A DNA stretch of 64,000 bases, taken from assembly GCF_051379705.1 (NCBI RefSeq), contig NZ_CP179868.1, forward strand, positions 3,534,001 to 3,598,000, in the 5' to 3' direction. Shown here piece after piece: positions 43,611 through 52,830 of this stretch. A program made the position numbers and the translations under genes. This stretch comes from Ekhidna sp051379705 (GTDB lineage Bacteria; Bacteroidota; Bacteroidia; Cytophagales; Cyclobacteriaceae). The notes beneath the pieces are model-generated. The model was not told the origin of the DNA and did no database searches. It saw only the letters and a list, made by a program, of their open reading frames with translations. Position 1 is the first letter of the stretch. The number at the start of each line of letters is the position of its first letter.

Positions 43611-45883
43611 AGACTGAGCCAATAATTGATTTTAAATACGATTGCACGATTCCGGGTTTGGAATCCGTCCGTAATGTAATTGTCAGTATATACCAGAAAT
43701 ACGTCCGATACAGGTTTGAATCTCCATTGGAATCGGGAGTTATGCCCCAGATTTTCACTCTGAGAATTGTATTGGATGAAAGTCGTAAAAAACAGGTTGT
43801 TGCTAAGCGTTAAATCAAACCTTGGTCCGATGAGGTAAAGATCTGCATCGCTGTAGGGATCAGGTAAATCAATCCGGTTATACTCGCCATTCAATTCAAT
43901 TTGCATAATCGGTGGAAGCCTGAATGTGAGACCTAATTCAGCATTGAAACGGTTGCCATTGAAGAATCCCCCATTTCTGACAAATGCACGGAAAATGAAA
44001 TTTTTCCTTCTATCTGTTCGATAAAATATTTTGTAGCTCATCCAACTGTGCTCCGTGTTTTCGGCGAGCTCAACACCGTCTGAACCAGAAGGATCGAATC
44101 CTGAGGTGAGTGACACAAAGTTCCAATTGGCACCAATTTCAAGATAGGAGGTATTTAAAAATGAAAACTCATAGTCAAGGCCTGCATCGTTATCTAGTCT
44201 TTCCCAGTCGTTGGTGAGAACACCTCCAAAGCCAAGGTTCGGGCCATGACGTTGGAGCTCATTGCCTTCGCGCGTGAAGAAATTATACTCAGTGCCAATG
44301 CCATAATTGGTTACACCTGGCCGAGGCACAAAGCCCACTTCTGCATTGTGATTTTCTCCAATGCGCTGGAAATTGGTGCGAACACTAAATTCCGGTTTCT
44401 GGTAGCGAATAAAAGCACCGGTAGCATATTTCTCGTCGTTACTTGCATTCGGATCGAGCGAGCGGTGATAGAAAATATCCCCTTCCCAGCTATTATCCAC
44501 GGTAGCGAGGTTATAGTCCAGTCCAAAAACGTAGTTGTACTCACTTAAAGTAATTAACGTGTCTTCTGCAGCCAGCTGATTACCAAACTGATCTTCCAGC
44601 TGGCCTGTATTTGCCAAAGTAGTAGAATCATATTCTACAGCTGAATTGCCCAGATTATTTCGGCCAACGAATATGGCACTTAGCCTGGATCGATTAAAAA
44701 TCTGACGTTCCAAAACAGCAACCGAATAGTTTTGGGCAGGAGATATCTCTTCCGCTGTAGCATCTTCATTAGTTACCATATTCAACGCACCCACACGCCA
44801 CTTACTCCCAATTTTACCACTCAAGCGAGCTCCGGCAATGATGGGCACATTTCTTCGCGTGTCACCAGAGCCCTGAATTCCAATTCTTCTGGAAAAGAAG
44901 GGTCGTGATCTGCCAAATCCTCCTTCTGCAAAAAGGTCCTGATTTTCAAGGAAAAATTGTCTTCGCTCGGGGAAGAAAATCTCAAAGCGCTGAAGGTTCG
45001 TGACCTGCTGATCAACTTCAACCTGAGAGAAGTCAGGATTGAAAGTAAGGTCTAGATTAAGCGAACTGGACACAGCCACTTTGGCATCAAATCCTGCTTG
45101 TAGATCAGATGTCGCAGGCTCACCCTCCTCATGATTCTTCCCCGCACTCGAAGCAACGTAAGGGATAAGCGTCACATTTGAGCCGGCAGATTTTGGAGGT
45201 GTATCCCAATTGATTTTACCGGAGAATGTCATGTTGCTAGGTCTGTAGCCCTGTGGCACCTGAATCCAGGCACTTTGTACATTGCTCTTTAAGTTGTTGC
45301 GCAACACCTGAATGTTCCACTGATCCACATTATTAAAGCGAATAGTCTTAAAAGGAATAGAGATTTCGGTGGACCAAAAATTATCTCCCTGATACACCTG
45401 GCTAAACCATTTGTTATCCCAATCGTCTCGTACACCGCCATCCAAAAGGACTAAGCCCTCTCGTTGTACATTATTCGGTGTTACCTGAAAGGTGAAGCCA
45501 TTACTCTTATCATTATAAGGGTCGATGTACACAGCGACATTGTCATTCGATCCCCAATCAAAATCCCTTCTTAAGGTGGTAGAGATGTAGTCTCCGTCCC
45601 TGTAATCGTAACATATGATACCAATGATAACTGCCTTGTCTGTATAGGTTATCATAAACTGGGTACTATCTTCCGCAAGAGTGTAGTCAGTAGGGAATGT
45701 CTCTACAAAACCACCACCCCGAGGTAACCTTGACCAGATATCTTCATCCAATCTACCATCTATTTCAATAGGTTCATCAGCAATCCTCAATTCATAACTA
45801 ACACCATCAGGTGTGTTTTGAGCATTACAGGTAAACCAAAAAATGGATAGAATAAAAAGTAGTTTACTCTTCGTTGCGTTCAT
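43607..45883 (-). CDS. DUF5916/CBM9-like outer-membrane protein
   Basis: A 758-residue exported protein with a short signal peptide ending near residue 22. Residues ~30-240 form the carbohydrate-binding family 9-like domain (IEIDGRLDEDIW, AVYIDPYNDKSNGFTFQVTP), as in DUF5916. Residues ~250-758 are alternating strands of a large beta-barrel, with ERRQFFLENQDLFAEG at the junction, the family signature. Function unknown; possibly glycan-related. It overlaps the upstream TerB-like gene by 20 bp. Confidence 0.9.
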   Translation of the reverse strand: MNATKSKLLFILSIFWFTCNAQNTPDGVSYELRIADEPIEIDGRLDEDIWSRLPRGGGFVETFPTDYTLAEDSTQFMITYTDKAVIIGIICYDYRDGDYISTTLRRDFDWGSNDNVAVYIDPYNDKSNGFTFQVTPNNVQREGLVLLDGGVRDDWDNKWFSQVYQGDNFWSTEISIPFKTIRFNNVDQWNIQVLRNNLKSNVQSAWIQVPQGYRPSNMTFSGKINWDTPPKSAGSNVTLIPYVASSAGKNHEEGEPATSDLQAGFDAKVAVSSSLNLDLTFNPDFSQVEVDQQVTNLQRFEIFFPERRQFFLENQDLFAEGGFGRSRPFFSRRIGIQGSGDTRRNVPIIAGARLSGKIGSKWRVGALNMVTNEDATAEEISPAQNYSVAVLERQIFNRSRLSAIFVGRNNLGNSAVEYDSTTLANTGQLEDQFGNQLAAEDTLITLSEYNYVFGLDYNLATVDNSWEGDIFYHRSLDPNASNDEKYATGAFIRYQKPEFSVRTNFQRIGENHNAEVGFVPRPGVTNYGIGTEYNFFTREGNELQRHGPNLGFGGVLTNDWERLDNDAGLDYEFSFLNTSYLEIGANWNFVSLTSGFDPSGSDGVELAENTEHSWMSYKIFYRTDRRKNFIFRAFVRNGGFFNGNRFNAELGLTFRLPPIMQIELNGEYNRIDLPDPYSDADLYLIGPRFDLTLSNNLFFTTFIQYNSQSENLGHNSRFQWRFKPVSDVFLVYTDNYITDGFQTRNRAIVFKINYWLSL

Positions 45884-46286
45884 CCATCGGGATTAAATGC
45901 TGATCAGCAATTGATCTTAAGAAATTACGATTAGAGTTGATGCTTGGGTCCTTATATATATATGCAGAAAGGTCTGCTATCACACCGGGTTTGTATCCAA
46001 GATTTAGTGCGATTTTCTCGCAAAACTTTATTTCATTGGAATGTACTTTACCATCGGCCTTCATCATTCGAATGATATTAAAGAGGTAATTGAATTTCTC
46101 ATCAGGAGGTAAGTCCTTCAATTTTGGAATTGGACGCGGATTATTGACGATTTCAGCAGTCTTTTCTTCAGACAAACCAAGTCCATCAGCAATAAACATA
46201 ATGAGTCTAAATTCCTCCTCTGCAACTACATTGTCAGCTTTTGATAAGTGAGCAAGTATGCTAATTTGTTCTTCATGCGATAACAT
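45864..46286 (-). CDS. TerB-like helical protein
   Basis: A 140-residue all-helical protein. The TerB/DjlA-type core is visible as MLSHEEQISILAHLSKADNVVAEEE (split here only by length) and a second half IIRMMKADGKVHSNEIKFCEKIA, with the conserved acidic DGxxxxxE spacing. TerB-family domains bind divalent metals and occur in tellurite-resistance and envelope-stress systems; no other ter gene is nearby, so tellurite function is not claimed. Its 3' end overlaps the DUF5916 gene. Confidence 0.8.
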   Translation of the reverse strand: MLSHEEQISILAHLSKADNVVAEEEFRLIMFIADGLGLSEEKTAEIVNNPRPIPKLKDLPPDEKFNYLFNIIRMMKADGKVHSNEIKFCEKIALNLGYKPGVIADLSAYIYKDPSINSNRNFLRSIADQHLIPMDERNEE

Positions 46287-46369
46287 GGCGGAAATTTAAG
46301 TTAAAAACATCAATAGCTGGATGGTCTTATACAAGTGGTTAAAAAAAGATAACAAAATTTTAGTTCCAC

Positions 46370-46401
46370 TTGTTTTTTAAAAGTAAATACAATTAGCTTA
46401 G
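46370..46401 (+). promoter_or_regulatory. Putative promoter of the trp operon
   Basis: TTG at 46370-46372 and TAGCTTAG at 46394-46401 (one mismatch to TAnnTTTG), 21 bp apart. Transcription would begin at about 46406, immediately before the leader peptide ATG, so the leader may be translated without an upstream ribosome-binding site. Confidence 0.4.
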
Positions 46402-46408
46402 CGGCATA

Positions 46409-46459
46409 ATGATGACAACTAAAACATATTGGTGGTGGAGATGCAATAATTGTTGCTGA
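46409..46459 (+). CDS. trpL: trp operon leader peptide
   Basis: Encodes 16 residues, MMTTKTYWWWRCNNCC, with three consecutive TGG tryptophan codons at 46430-46438. It lies 69 bp before trpE and is followed by an intrinsic terminator, the arrangement of a classical ribosome-mediated attenuator. Leader peptides of this kind precede trp genes in many Bacteroidota (Bacteroid-trp motif). Stalling at the Trp codons would signal lack of charged tRNA-Trp and permit read-through. Too short for normal gene calling. Confidence 0.9.
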   Translation: MMTTKTYWWWRCNNCC

Positions 46460-46487
46460 CGATCCACTGCTGTGTTTAAAAATATAT

Positions 46488-46518
46488 AAACCCTGACAGA
46501 TTCGTCAGGGTTTTTTTT
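46488..46518 (+). terminator. trp attenuator terminator
   Basis: AAACCCTGAC (46488-46497) pairs with GTCAGGGTTT (46504-46513), loop AGATTC, then a T run to 46518. Upstream, CTGACGA (46456-46462), which overlaps the leader stop codon, is complementary to TCGTCAG (46502-46508) in the terminator, and GTGGA in the Trp codons (46435-46439) to TCCAC (46463-46467). These could form the competing structures; the energies were not computed. Confidence 0.88.
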
Positions 46519-46528
46519 GTTTATACCT

Positions 46529-47917
46529 ATGAGTAAAATACGAATAAAGACACGTGAACGTAAGATTTTGGCCGATACCATCACACCGGTGAGTATCTAC
46601 CTGAAGCTTCGGGATCGCTTTGCCAATTCATTCTTACTAGAGAGTTCGGACTACCACGGAGGAGAAAACAGTTTTTCTTATATCTGCTGTTCTCCGCTGG
46701 CATATTTACGCGCTCACAATGGAAATATAGCGCGTAAGCTGCCTCACCAAAAGGTGGAAAAATATCCGATCGATGATTTGAAGAAAGAAATAGAAAAGTT
46801 TACATATTCCTTTACTTCAGAAGAATCGAACGGATTCATTCGCTCTGGCTTGTTTGGCTACTTCAATTATGATGCGAAGGCTGAATTTGGCGACTTGTCG
46901 ATTGCGAAAAAGGACGAAAGCATACCGATTGCGCAATATCACCTCTTTCAGTTCATTATTGCATTGGATCACTTCAAAAATGAATGTCACATCATCGAGG
47001 CTTTCACTGATCAACCAAATGATGATCTGTTTGAGGAAGTTACCTCATTGATTCAGCAACGTAATATCCCCGGCTATCCATTTAAAACAACGGCCGAAAA
47101 AAAATCGAATAAAACAGACAGTGAATACCTTGATATGGTCAAGAAAGGTATTCATCATTGCCATGTAGGAGATGTCTTTCAGGTAGTATTGTCCCGGAAT
47201 TTTCAAATCCCATTTCAAGGAGATGATTTTCAGGTGTATCGAACGTTGCGCTCAGTCAATCCTTCGCCATACCTCTTTTACTTCGATTATGGCAGCTTTC
47301 GTGTTTTCGGATCGTCACCTGAAGCCCAAATTGTGTTAAGCGATCAAAAAGCAGAAATACATCCCATTGCAGGCACATTTAAAAGAACAGGTAACGACAA
47401 GGCTGATTCTGAGCTTGCAGAAAAGCTGCTACAAGATCCGAAGGAAGATTCTGAACATGTCATGTTGGTAGACTTAGCTCGGAATGATCTCAGTAGAAGC
47501 TGCAATGATGTGAAAGTGGAAACCTACAAAGAAGTGCAGTACTACTCTCATGTGATCCATCTTGTTTCCAAGGTGACCGGATCAATAAAGGAGGGAGCCT
47601 CTTTCATGGATATTGTGGCTGAAACATTTCCGGCAGGGACTCTTTCAGGAGCACCTAAGATTCGAGCGATGGAGATCATTGAGGAGAATGAGAATACACC
47701 GCGAGGATTCTATGGTGGAGCAGTCGGTTTCATGGATTTCAAGGGCAACTTCAATCACGCAATCATGATAAGAAGTTTTTTAAGTAAAAACAACACACTC
47801 AAGTTTCAGGCAGGAGCAGGTATTGTGGCTCAGTCTGTCCCGGAAAATGAATTACAAGAAGTATTCAATAAAGTGAGCGCATTAGAACACGCTATTAAGG
47901 AGGCGGAACAGATATGA
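46529..47917 (+). CDS. trpE: Anthranilate synthase component I
   Basis: Converts chorismate to anthranilate with TrpG-supplied ammonia. I start at the ATG at 46529 (462 residues); a TTG at 46517 lies inside the terminator T run and is rejected. The LLESSD motif near residue 35 is the LLES element that binds feedback tryptophan. The chorismate-binding domain contains VGDVFQVVLSRNF, HPIAGTFKRTG, DLARNDLSR and the GAPKIRAMEIIEE motif. First structural gene of the trp operon; overlaps trpG by 4 bp. Confidence 0.95.
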   Translation: MSKIRIKTRERKILADTITPVSIYLKLRDRFANSFLLESSDYHGGENSFSYICCSPLAYLRAHNGNIARKLPHQKVEKYPIDDLKKEIEKFTYSFTSEESNGFIRSGLFGYFNYDAKAEFGDLSIAKKDESIPIAQYHLFQFIIALDHFKNECHIIEAFTDQPNDDLFEEVTSLIQQRNIPGYPFKTTAEKKSNKTDSEYLDMVKKGIHHCHVGDVFQVVLSRNFQIPFQGDDFQVYRTLRSVNPSPYLFYFDYGSFRVFGSSPEAQIVLSDQKAEIHPIAGTFKRTGNDKADSELAEKLLQDPKEDSEHVMLVDLARNDLSRSCNDVKVETYKEVQYYSHVIHLVSKVTGSIKEGASFMDIVAETFPAGTLSGAPKIRAMEIIEENENTPRGFYGGAVGFMDFKGNFNHAIMIRSFLSKNNTLKFQAGAGIVAQSVPENELQEVFNKVSALEHAIKEAEQI

Positions 47918-48486
47918 AAAAGGTACTCGTTATTGATAACTACGATTCTTTTACCTACAACCTGGTTCATATTCTACGCGAACTTGGAGTAGGAGATCAA
48001 ATGAAGATTGTTCGAAACGATCAATTTGAACTTGATGAGGTAGAAAATTATGATCAAGTCCTGCTTTCACCAGGGCCGGGACTTCCGAAAAATGCCGGTC
48101 TAATGCCAAAAGTTATTGAGCGATTCGCAGGATCCAAAAATATCCTTGGAGTCTGTCTGGGCCACCAGGGCATCGGAGAAACTTTTGGTGGCAGATTATT
48201 CAACCTACCTAAGGTCTACCATGGGATGGTAACTCCCATCGAACAAGTAGTAGATGATCCAATTTTTAAAGGCCTGCCAAGTTCATTCAATGTTTGTCGA
48301 TACCACTCCTGGGTCATTGAAAAAGACAGTCTCCCGGAAGATATAGAGGTGACAAGTATTGCTGAAAATGGAAACATTATGTCAATCCGGCACAAGGAAT
48401 ACAATGTACGTGGAGTGCAGTTTCATCCCGAGTCGATTATGACAGAACATGGAAAAGTATTAATGCAAAACTGGTTAGAACTATGA
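47914..48486 (+). CDS. trpG: Anthranilate synthase component II (glutamine amidotransferase)
   Basis: A 190-residue class I glutamine amidotransferase supplying ammonia to TrpE. The oxyanion motif is SPGPGLPKNAG, the nucleophile Cys81 is in GVCLGHQGIGE, and the catalytic His-Glu is in VQFHPES near residue 170. Start overlaps the trpE stop as ATGA, and its own stop overlaps trpD the same way. Confidence 0.95.
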   Translation: MKKVLVIDNYDSFTYNLVHILRELGVGDQMKIVRNDQFELDEVENYDQVLLSPGPGLPKNAGLMPKVIERFAGSKNILGVCLGHQGIGETFGGRLFNLPKVYHGMVTPIEQVVDDPIFKGLPSSFNVCRYHSWVIEKDSLPEDIEVTSIAENGNIMSIRHKEYNVRGVQFHPESIMTEHGKVLMQNWLEL

Positions 48487-49475
48487 AGGATATTTTGAAT
48501 AGACTGATCAACAACCAGTCACTATCAAGAGAAGAGGCAAAAGAGGTGCTGACCGGACTGGCAACCGGACAATACAATGATAGTCAGGTCGCTTCATTTC
48601 TCACTGTATACCTAATGCGAGCAATACAGGTACAGGAGTTGGAAGGCTTTCGCGATGCGATGCTGGAGCTATGCAACCCCGTAGATTTAAAAGGATATAA
48701 TTCAATAGATGTTTGCGGAACGGGCGGAGATGGAAAAAACACCTTTAATATATCTACCATTTCCTCTTTCATTGTTGCGGGAGCGGGTGTGAATGTAGCC
48801 AAGCACGGAAACTATGGAGTTTCCTCTGTCAGTGGTTCTTCCAATGTGCTTGAGCATCTGGGCGTAAAATTTTCAGGAGATGCGGATCTAATGAAGCGAT
48901 CCATGGATGCTTCCGGTATTTGCTTCATGCATGCACCCTTATTTCATCCTGCAATGAAAAATGTGGGACCAATACGTAGAGAGCTGGGAGTAAAAACTTT
49001 CTTCAATATGCTCGGACCGATGGTAAACCCATCCTTTCCTCCGAATCAGCTGGTCGGCGTTTTCAGCCTGGAGCTTGCGAGACTGTATGGATATCTCTAT
49101 CAGAATACAGATAAAAATTTTGCCATTGTCCACTCACTTGATGGATATGATGAAATATCGCTTACAGATGACTTTAAGTTAATCTCGAATACAACAGAGG
49201 AGTTGGTCTCCCCAGAAAGCCTGGGATTTGAAACATTGAAACAAGATCAGTTACATGGCGGGGAAACCGTAGAAGTAGCGGCCGAAATATTTAAAACCAT
49301 TCTCAGCGGTGACGGAACAGAAGCTCAGAATCATGCAGTACTATCAAATGCTGGATTGGCCATTGCCACTGTAAATCAAATTTCAATAAAGGACGGAATT
49401 GCGAAAGCCAAACAATCGCTTGAGAGTACCAAGGCCCTTCAATCATTTAAGAACTTTTTAAGCATAAATAATTAA
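48483..49475 (+). CDS. trpD: Anthranilate phosphoribosyltransferase
   Basis: A 330-residue enzyme that adds phosphoribose to anthranilate. Diagnostic motifs are DVCGTGGDGKNTFNIST (PRPP/Mg binding, near residues 77-93), KHGNYGVSSVSGSSNVLE and GPMVNPSFPPNQLVGV. Overlaps trpG by 4 bp and shares TAATG with trpC. Confidence 0.95.
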   Translation: MKDILNRLINNQSLSREEAKEVLTGLATGQYNDSQVASFLTVYLMRAIQVQELEGFRDAMLELCNPVDLKGYNSIDVCGTGGDGKNTFNISTISSFIVAGAGVNVAKHGNYGVSSVSGSSNVLEHLGVKFSGDADLMKRSMDASGICFMHAPLFHPAMKNVGPIRRELGVKTFFNMLGPMVNPSFPPNQLVGVFSLELARLYGYLYQNTDKNFAIVHSLDGYDEISLTDDFKLISNTTEELVSPESLGFETLKQDQLHGGETVEVAAEIFKTILSGDGTEAQNHAVLSNAGLAIATVNQISIKDGIAKAKQSLESTKALQSFKNFLSINN

Positions 49476-50260
49476 TGGATATTCTTTCAGAGATAATAGA
49501 AAATAAGCGTAAAGAAGTAGAAGCTAGTAAGGAGTTGTACCCGGTAAAACTCCTTGAAAATAGTGCATACTATGAAAGCAAGCCCGTTTCGCTGAAAAAG
49601 TACCTCAAACGTGAAGATAAGTCCGGAATCATAGCAGAGATAAAGCGAAAATCTCCATCTAAAGGAATCATCAATGCTCATGTTTCGGTAGAAAGAACGT
49701 CTATTGGTTATATGCAGGCCGGTGCATCAGGCCTCTCAGTATTGACCGATAACGAATACTTCGGAGGCTCATCCGATGATTTGAAAGTAGCCAGGTCGTT
49801 CAATTTCTGCCCAATTCTTAGAAAAGATTTTATGATCGATGAATATCAGGTCATAGAGGCAAAATCAATTGGCGCTGATGTGATTTTACTGATAGCTTCT
49901 GTCTTGGATAAGTCTGAAATCGAAAAACTTGGCGGCCTGGCGCAAAGCCTTGGGATGGAGGTTTTGCTAGAGGTTCACAATGAAGATGAACTCAAAAGAA
50001 GCATCACCGATAAAGTTGATCTAATAGGAGTAAATAATAGAAACCTGAAAACCTTCAAGACAGATGTTCAAACATCCTATGATCTGGTGGAGTTGATACC
50101 TAATGAATTTGTGAAAGTATCCGAAAGCGGAATTGCTGACCCTAATACGATCAGTCAGTTAAAAAAAGTCGGGTATGAAGGATTTCTCATTGGAGAAACA
50201 TTCATGAAAAGCGGCAGGCCAGAGAAAGCCGCCAAAGAATTTATAAGGCAATTGATATGA
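49475..50260 (+). CDS. trpC: Indole-3-glycerol phosphate synthase
   Basis: A 261-residue (beta/alpha)8 enzyme that closes the indole ring. Key stretches are IIAEIKRKSPSKG (Lys near residue 54-60), LRKDFMIDEYQV, LLEVHNEDEL, IGVNNRNLKTF and VSESGIADP. The start ATG shares a base with the trpD stop (TAATG). Monofunctional, with trpF separate. Confidence 0.95.
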   Translation: MDILSEIIENKRKEVEASKELYPVKLLENSAYYESKPVSLKKYLKREDKSGIIAEIKRKSPSKGIINAHVSVERTSIGYMQAGASGLSVLTDNEYFGGSSDDLKVARSFNFCPILRKDFMIDEYQVIEAKSIGADVILLIASVLDKSEIEKLGGLAQSLGMEVLLEVHNEDELKRSITDKVDLIGVNNRNLKTFKTDVQTSYDLVELIPNEFVKVSESGIADPNTISQLKKVGYEGFLIGETFMKSGRPEKAAKEFIRQLI

Positions 50261-50877
50261 AAGAGCTAAAACTAAAAGTATGTGGAATGCGAGATCCTGA
50301 CAATATTCAGGAACTTATAGCGCTGAAGCCCAACTTCATTGGATTTATATTTTATCGCAAATCACCTCGGTATGTGAATGAAATGGATGAAGATTTCATC
50401 ATGCGTATTCCAATCAGTATAAGCAAGGTAGGTGTCTTCGTGAATGAGTCACTCGAAACAATTCTGGAAATCGCAAACAGGTACGGGTTGGAATACATTC
50501 AACTACATGGAGACGAAGATTTGACGTTTGCAAATGCACTTAAAGAAAGAGGGCTAAAGATTATTAAAGTATTCAGGGTAATGGACACCATCCCATTCTT
50601 TGCTAAGAACTATGAAGGAATAGCCGATTACTTTCTTTTTGATACAGCTTCTATCAATTATGGTGGATCAGGCCGGCATTTTGATTGGAATATTCTGAAA
50701 AATTACAACCTAAATGTACCATTTCTATTAAGCGGAGGCGTCCAACTAGAAGACATACCAAAAATCAAGTTGATGGGGATAGAACAGCTGGTCGGGATAG
50801 ATGTGAATAGCCGCTTCGAGCAAGAGCCGGCACTTAAGGATATCGAGAAACTAAGACAGCTAAAAGCAGGGCTATGA
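50257..50877 (+). CDS. trpF: Phosphoribosylanthranilate isomerase
   Basis: A 206-residue TIM barrel, with the catalytic Cys in KVCGMRDPDNI (residue 8), the phosphate site FIFYRKSPRYV, YIQLHGDED and LFDTASINYGGSGRHFDW (catalytic Asp), then LSGGVQLED. Overlaps trpC and trpB by 4 bp each, consistent with translational coupling. Confidence 0.94.
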   Translation: MKELKLKVCGMRDPDNIQELIALKPNFIGFIFYRKSPRYVNEMDEDFIMRIPISISKVGVFVNESLETILEIANRYGLEYIQLHGDEDLTFANALKERGLKIIKVFRVMDTIPFFAKNYEGIADYFLFDTASINYGGSGRHFDWNILKNYNLNVPFLLSGGVQLEDIPKIKLMGIEQLVGIDVNSRFEQEPALKDIEKLRQLKAGL

Positions 50878-52058
50878 GCAAGTACCATGTAAATGAGAAA
50901 GGTTATTATGGGCAATTTGGGGGAGCTTATATTCCTGAGATGCTTTACCCCAACGTGGAGGAACTGAGAGAAAACTATCTGAAGATCATTCAATCAGAGG
51001 ATTTCAGAAATCAGTTTGATCATCTGCTGAAAACATATGTGGGAAGACCTACTCCGCTATACTTCGCAGGAAGGCTTTCCGAAAAGTATAAAACGAAGGT
51101 TTACCTTAAAAGAGAAGATTTATGTCATACAGGGGCTCATAAGGTCAATAACACCATTGGTCAGATTTTATTAGCCCGAGGATTGGGTAAGTCAAAGATC
51201 ATTGCTGAAACAGGCGCAGGTCAACACGGCGTAGCTACAGCCACCGTTTGCGCACTGATGGGGATGGAGTGTGTGGTGTACATGGGAGAGATAGACATGG
51301 CCAGACAAAAGCCAAACGTCGAACGCATGAAGATTCTCGGAGCACAAGTAATTCCTGCCACATCAGGTAGCAAGACGCTGAAAGATGCAACCAATGAAGC
51401 GATGCGTCACTGGATCAATAATCCCAATGACACACATTACATCATCGGCTCAGTCGTCGGGCCACATCCATATCCGGATATGGTCGCCAGATTCCAGTCG
51501 GTCATAAGCGCGGAAATGCTAAGTCAATTGCAAGAGGTCGAAGGCAGAAACGCCCCGGATCATGTGATCGCTTGTGTTGGAGGAGGAAGCAATGCAGCCG
51601 GAGCTTTTTATCATTTTTTAGATAATGAAGATGTCAATCTGATTGCTGCGGAAGCTGCCGGTCAAGGCCTCAATTCAGGTAAATCAGCAGCAACAACCAC
51701 TTTGGGCAAGTCCGGAGTTTTACATGGAAGTAAAACCATTTTGATGCAAACAGAAGATGGGCAAGTTGTAGAACCTCATAGTATTTCAGCTGGCCTGGAT
51801 TATCCGGGTATCGGACCTATCCATGCGCATCTCTTCGACGCAGGGAGAGCGGAGTTCTACAGTATCACAGATGAAGAAGCCATGATTGCAGGGATCGAAC
51901 TAAGTAAGATGGAAGGGATCATTCCTGCTATAGAGTCAGCGCATGCACTCGCCATCTTTAATAATCGTCGATTCGAAGACGATGAGGTAGTCGTGGTAAA
52001 CCTGTCAGGCCGAGGAGATAAAGATTTAGAAACCTATATCAATTGGGGGAAGTATTGA
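50874..52058 (+). CDS. trpB: Tryptophan synthase beta chain
   Basis: A 394-residue PLP enzyme that joins indole and serine. The PLP lysine is in HTGAHKVNNTIGQ (near residue 91). Glu in AETGAGQHGVATA, the phosphate loop CVGGGSNAAG and the closing VVNLSGRGDKD are all present, as expected for the standard TrpB1 class. Overlaps trpF by 4 bp; trpA begins 1 bp after its stop. Confidence 0.96.
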   Translation: MSKYHVNEKGYYGQFGGAYIPEMLYPNVEELRENYLKIIQSEDFRNQFDHLLKTYVGRPTPLYFAGRLSEKYKTKVYLKREDLCHTGAHKVNNTIGQILLARGLGKSKIIAETGAGQHGVATATVCALMGMECVVYMGEIDMARQKPNVERMKILGAQVIPATSGSKTLKDATNEAMRHWINNPNDTHYIIGSVVGPHPYPDMVARFQSVISAEMLSQLQEVEGRNAPDHVIACVGGGSNAAGAFYHFLDNEDVNLIAAEAAGQGLNSGKSAATTTLGKSGVLHGSKTILMQTEDGQVVEPHSISAGLDYPGIGPIHAHLFDAGRAEFYSITDEEAMIAGIELSKMEGIIPAIESAHALAIFNNRRFEDDEVVVVNLSGRGDKDLETYINWGKY

Positions 52059-52059
52059 G

Positions 52060-52827
52060 ATGAACAGAATCGATCAGGTATTTAAAGACAAACACGACAT
52101 TCTCAATGTCTACTTCACGGCAGGGTATCCCAAGCTTGACGATACCTTGCGGATAGCCAAATCACTAGAAGTTGCCGGTGCGGACATGTTGGAAATAGGT
52201 ATGCCTTTTTCAGACCCAGTCGCAGATGGCCCGACCATCCAGGAAAGCTCTCAGAAAGCACTGGAGAATGGAATGACCATAGAGAAGCTATTTGATCAGT
52301 TAAAGGATTTGAGACAGGAAGTTTCCATCCCGGTGCTTCTCATGGGATACATAAACCCTGTAATTCAATACGGTATTGAACGATTTTGCGAAAAATGCGC
52401 CGAGGTAGGAGTGGATGGTGTGATCATCCCGGATTTGCCGATGCATGAATATTTGGAAAGCTACTCCTCCGTTTTTCAGGGCAAAGGAGTCCACAACATC
52501 TTCCTTATCAGCCCAAATACATCAGAAGAGCGAATACAAGAAATTGATAAAAAATCGGGAGGCTTCATATATGTCGTTTCTTCCTCGAGTATCACAGGTG
52601 CAAAGTCCGGAGTGCAGGAAGGCCAGGTTGAGTATTACAAACGGATTCAATCGATGAAGTTAACTACGCCTCGCCTGATTGGCTTTGGAATTTCTGATCA
52701 CAATACATTCAGAAATGCGTGTAGTTATGCGAATGGCGCCATCATCGGGAGTGCTTTCATCAAACAATTGAAAGAGGATCCAAGTGAGCACGCAGTTAGC
52801 AATTTTGTAAAGAAGATTAAAGGATAG
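52060..52827 (+). CDS. trpA: Tryptophan synthase alpha chain
   Basis: A 255-residue TIM barrel that cleaves indole-3-glycerol phosphate. The catalytic Glu and Asp are in DMLEIGMPFSDPVADGPTIQ (about residues 44-63), followed by GVDGVIIPDLPMHE and IYVVSSSSITGAK. Forms the alpha-beta complex with TrpB, encoded immediately upstream. Confidence 0.95.
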   Translation: MNRIDQVFKDKHDILNVYFTAGYPKLDDTLRIAKSLEVAGADMLEIGMPFSDPVADGPTIQESSQKALENGMTIEKLFDQLKDLRQEVSIPVLLMGYINPVIQYGIERFCEKCAEVGVDGVIIPDLPMHEYLESYSSVFQGKGVHNIFLISPNTSEERIQEIDKKSGGFIYVVSSSSITGAKSGVQEGQVEYYKRIQSMKLTTPRLIGFGISDHNTFRNACSYANGAIIGSAFIKQLKEDPSEHAVSNFVKKIKG

Positions 52828-52830
52828 AAA

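Noticed and set aside
46517..46528. TTG start for trpE.
   Set aside because: It lies inside the attenuator T run; the ATG at 46529 is better placed.
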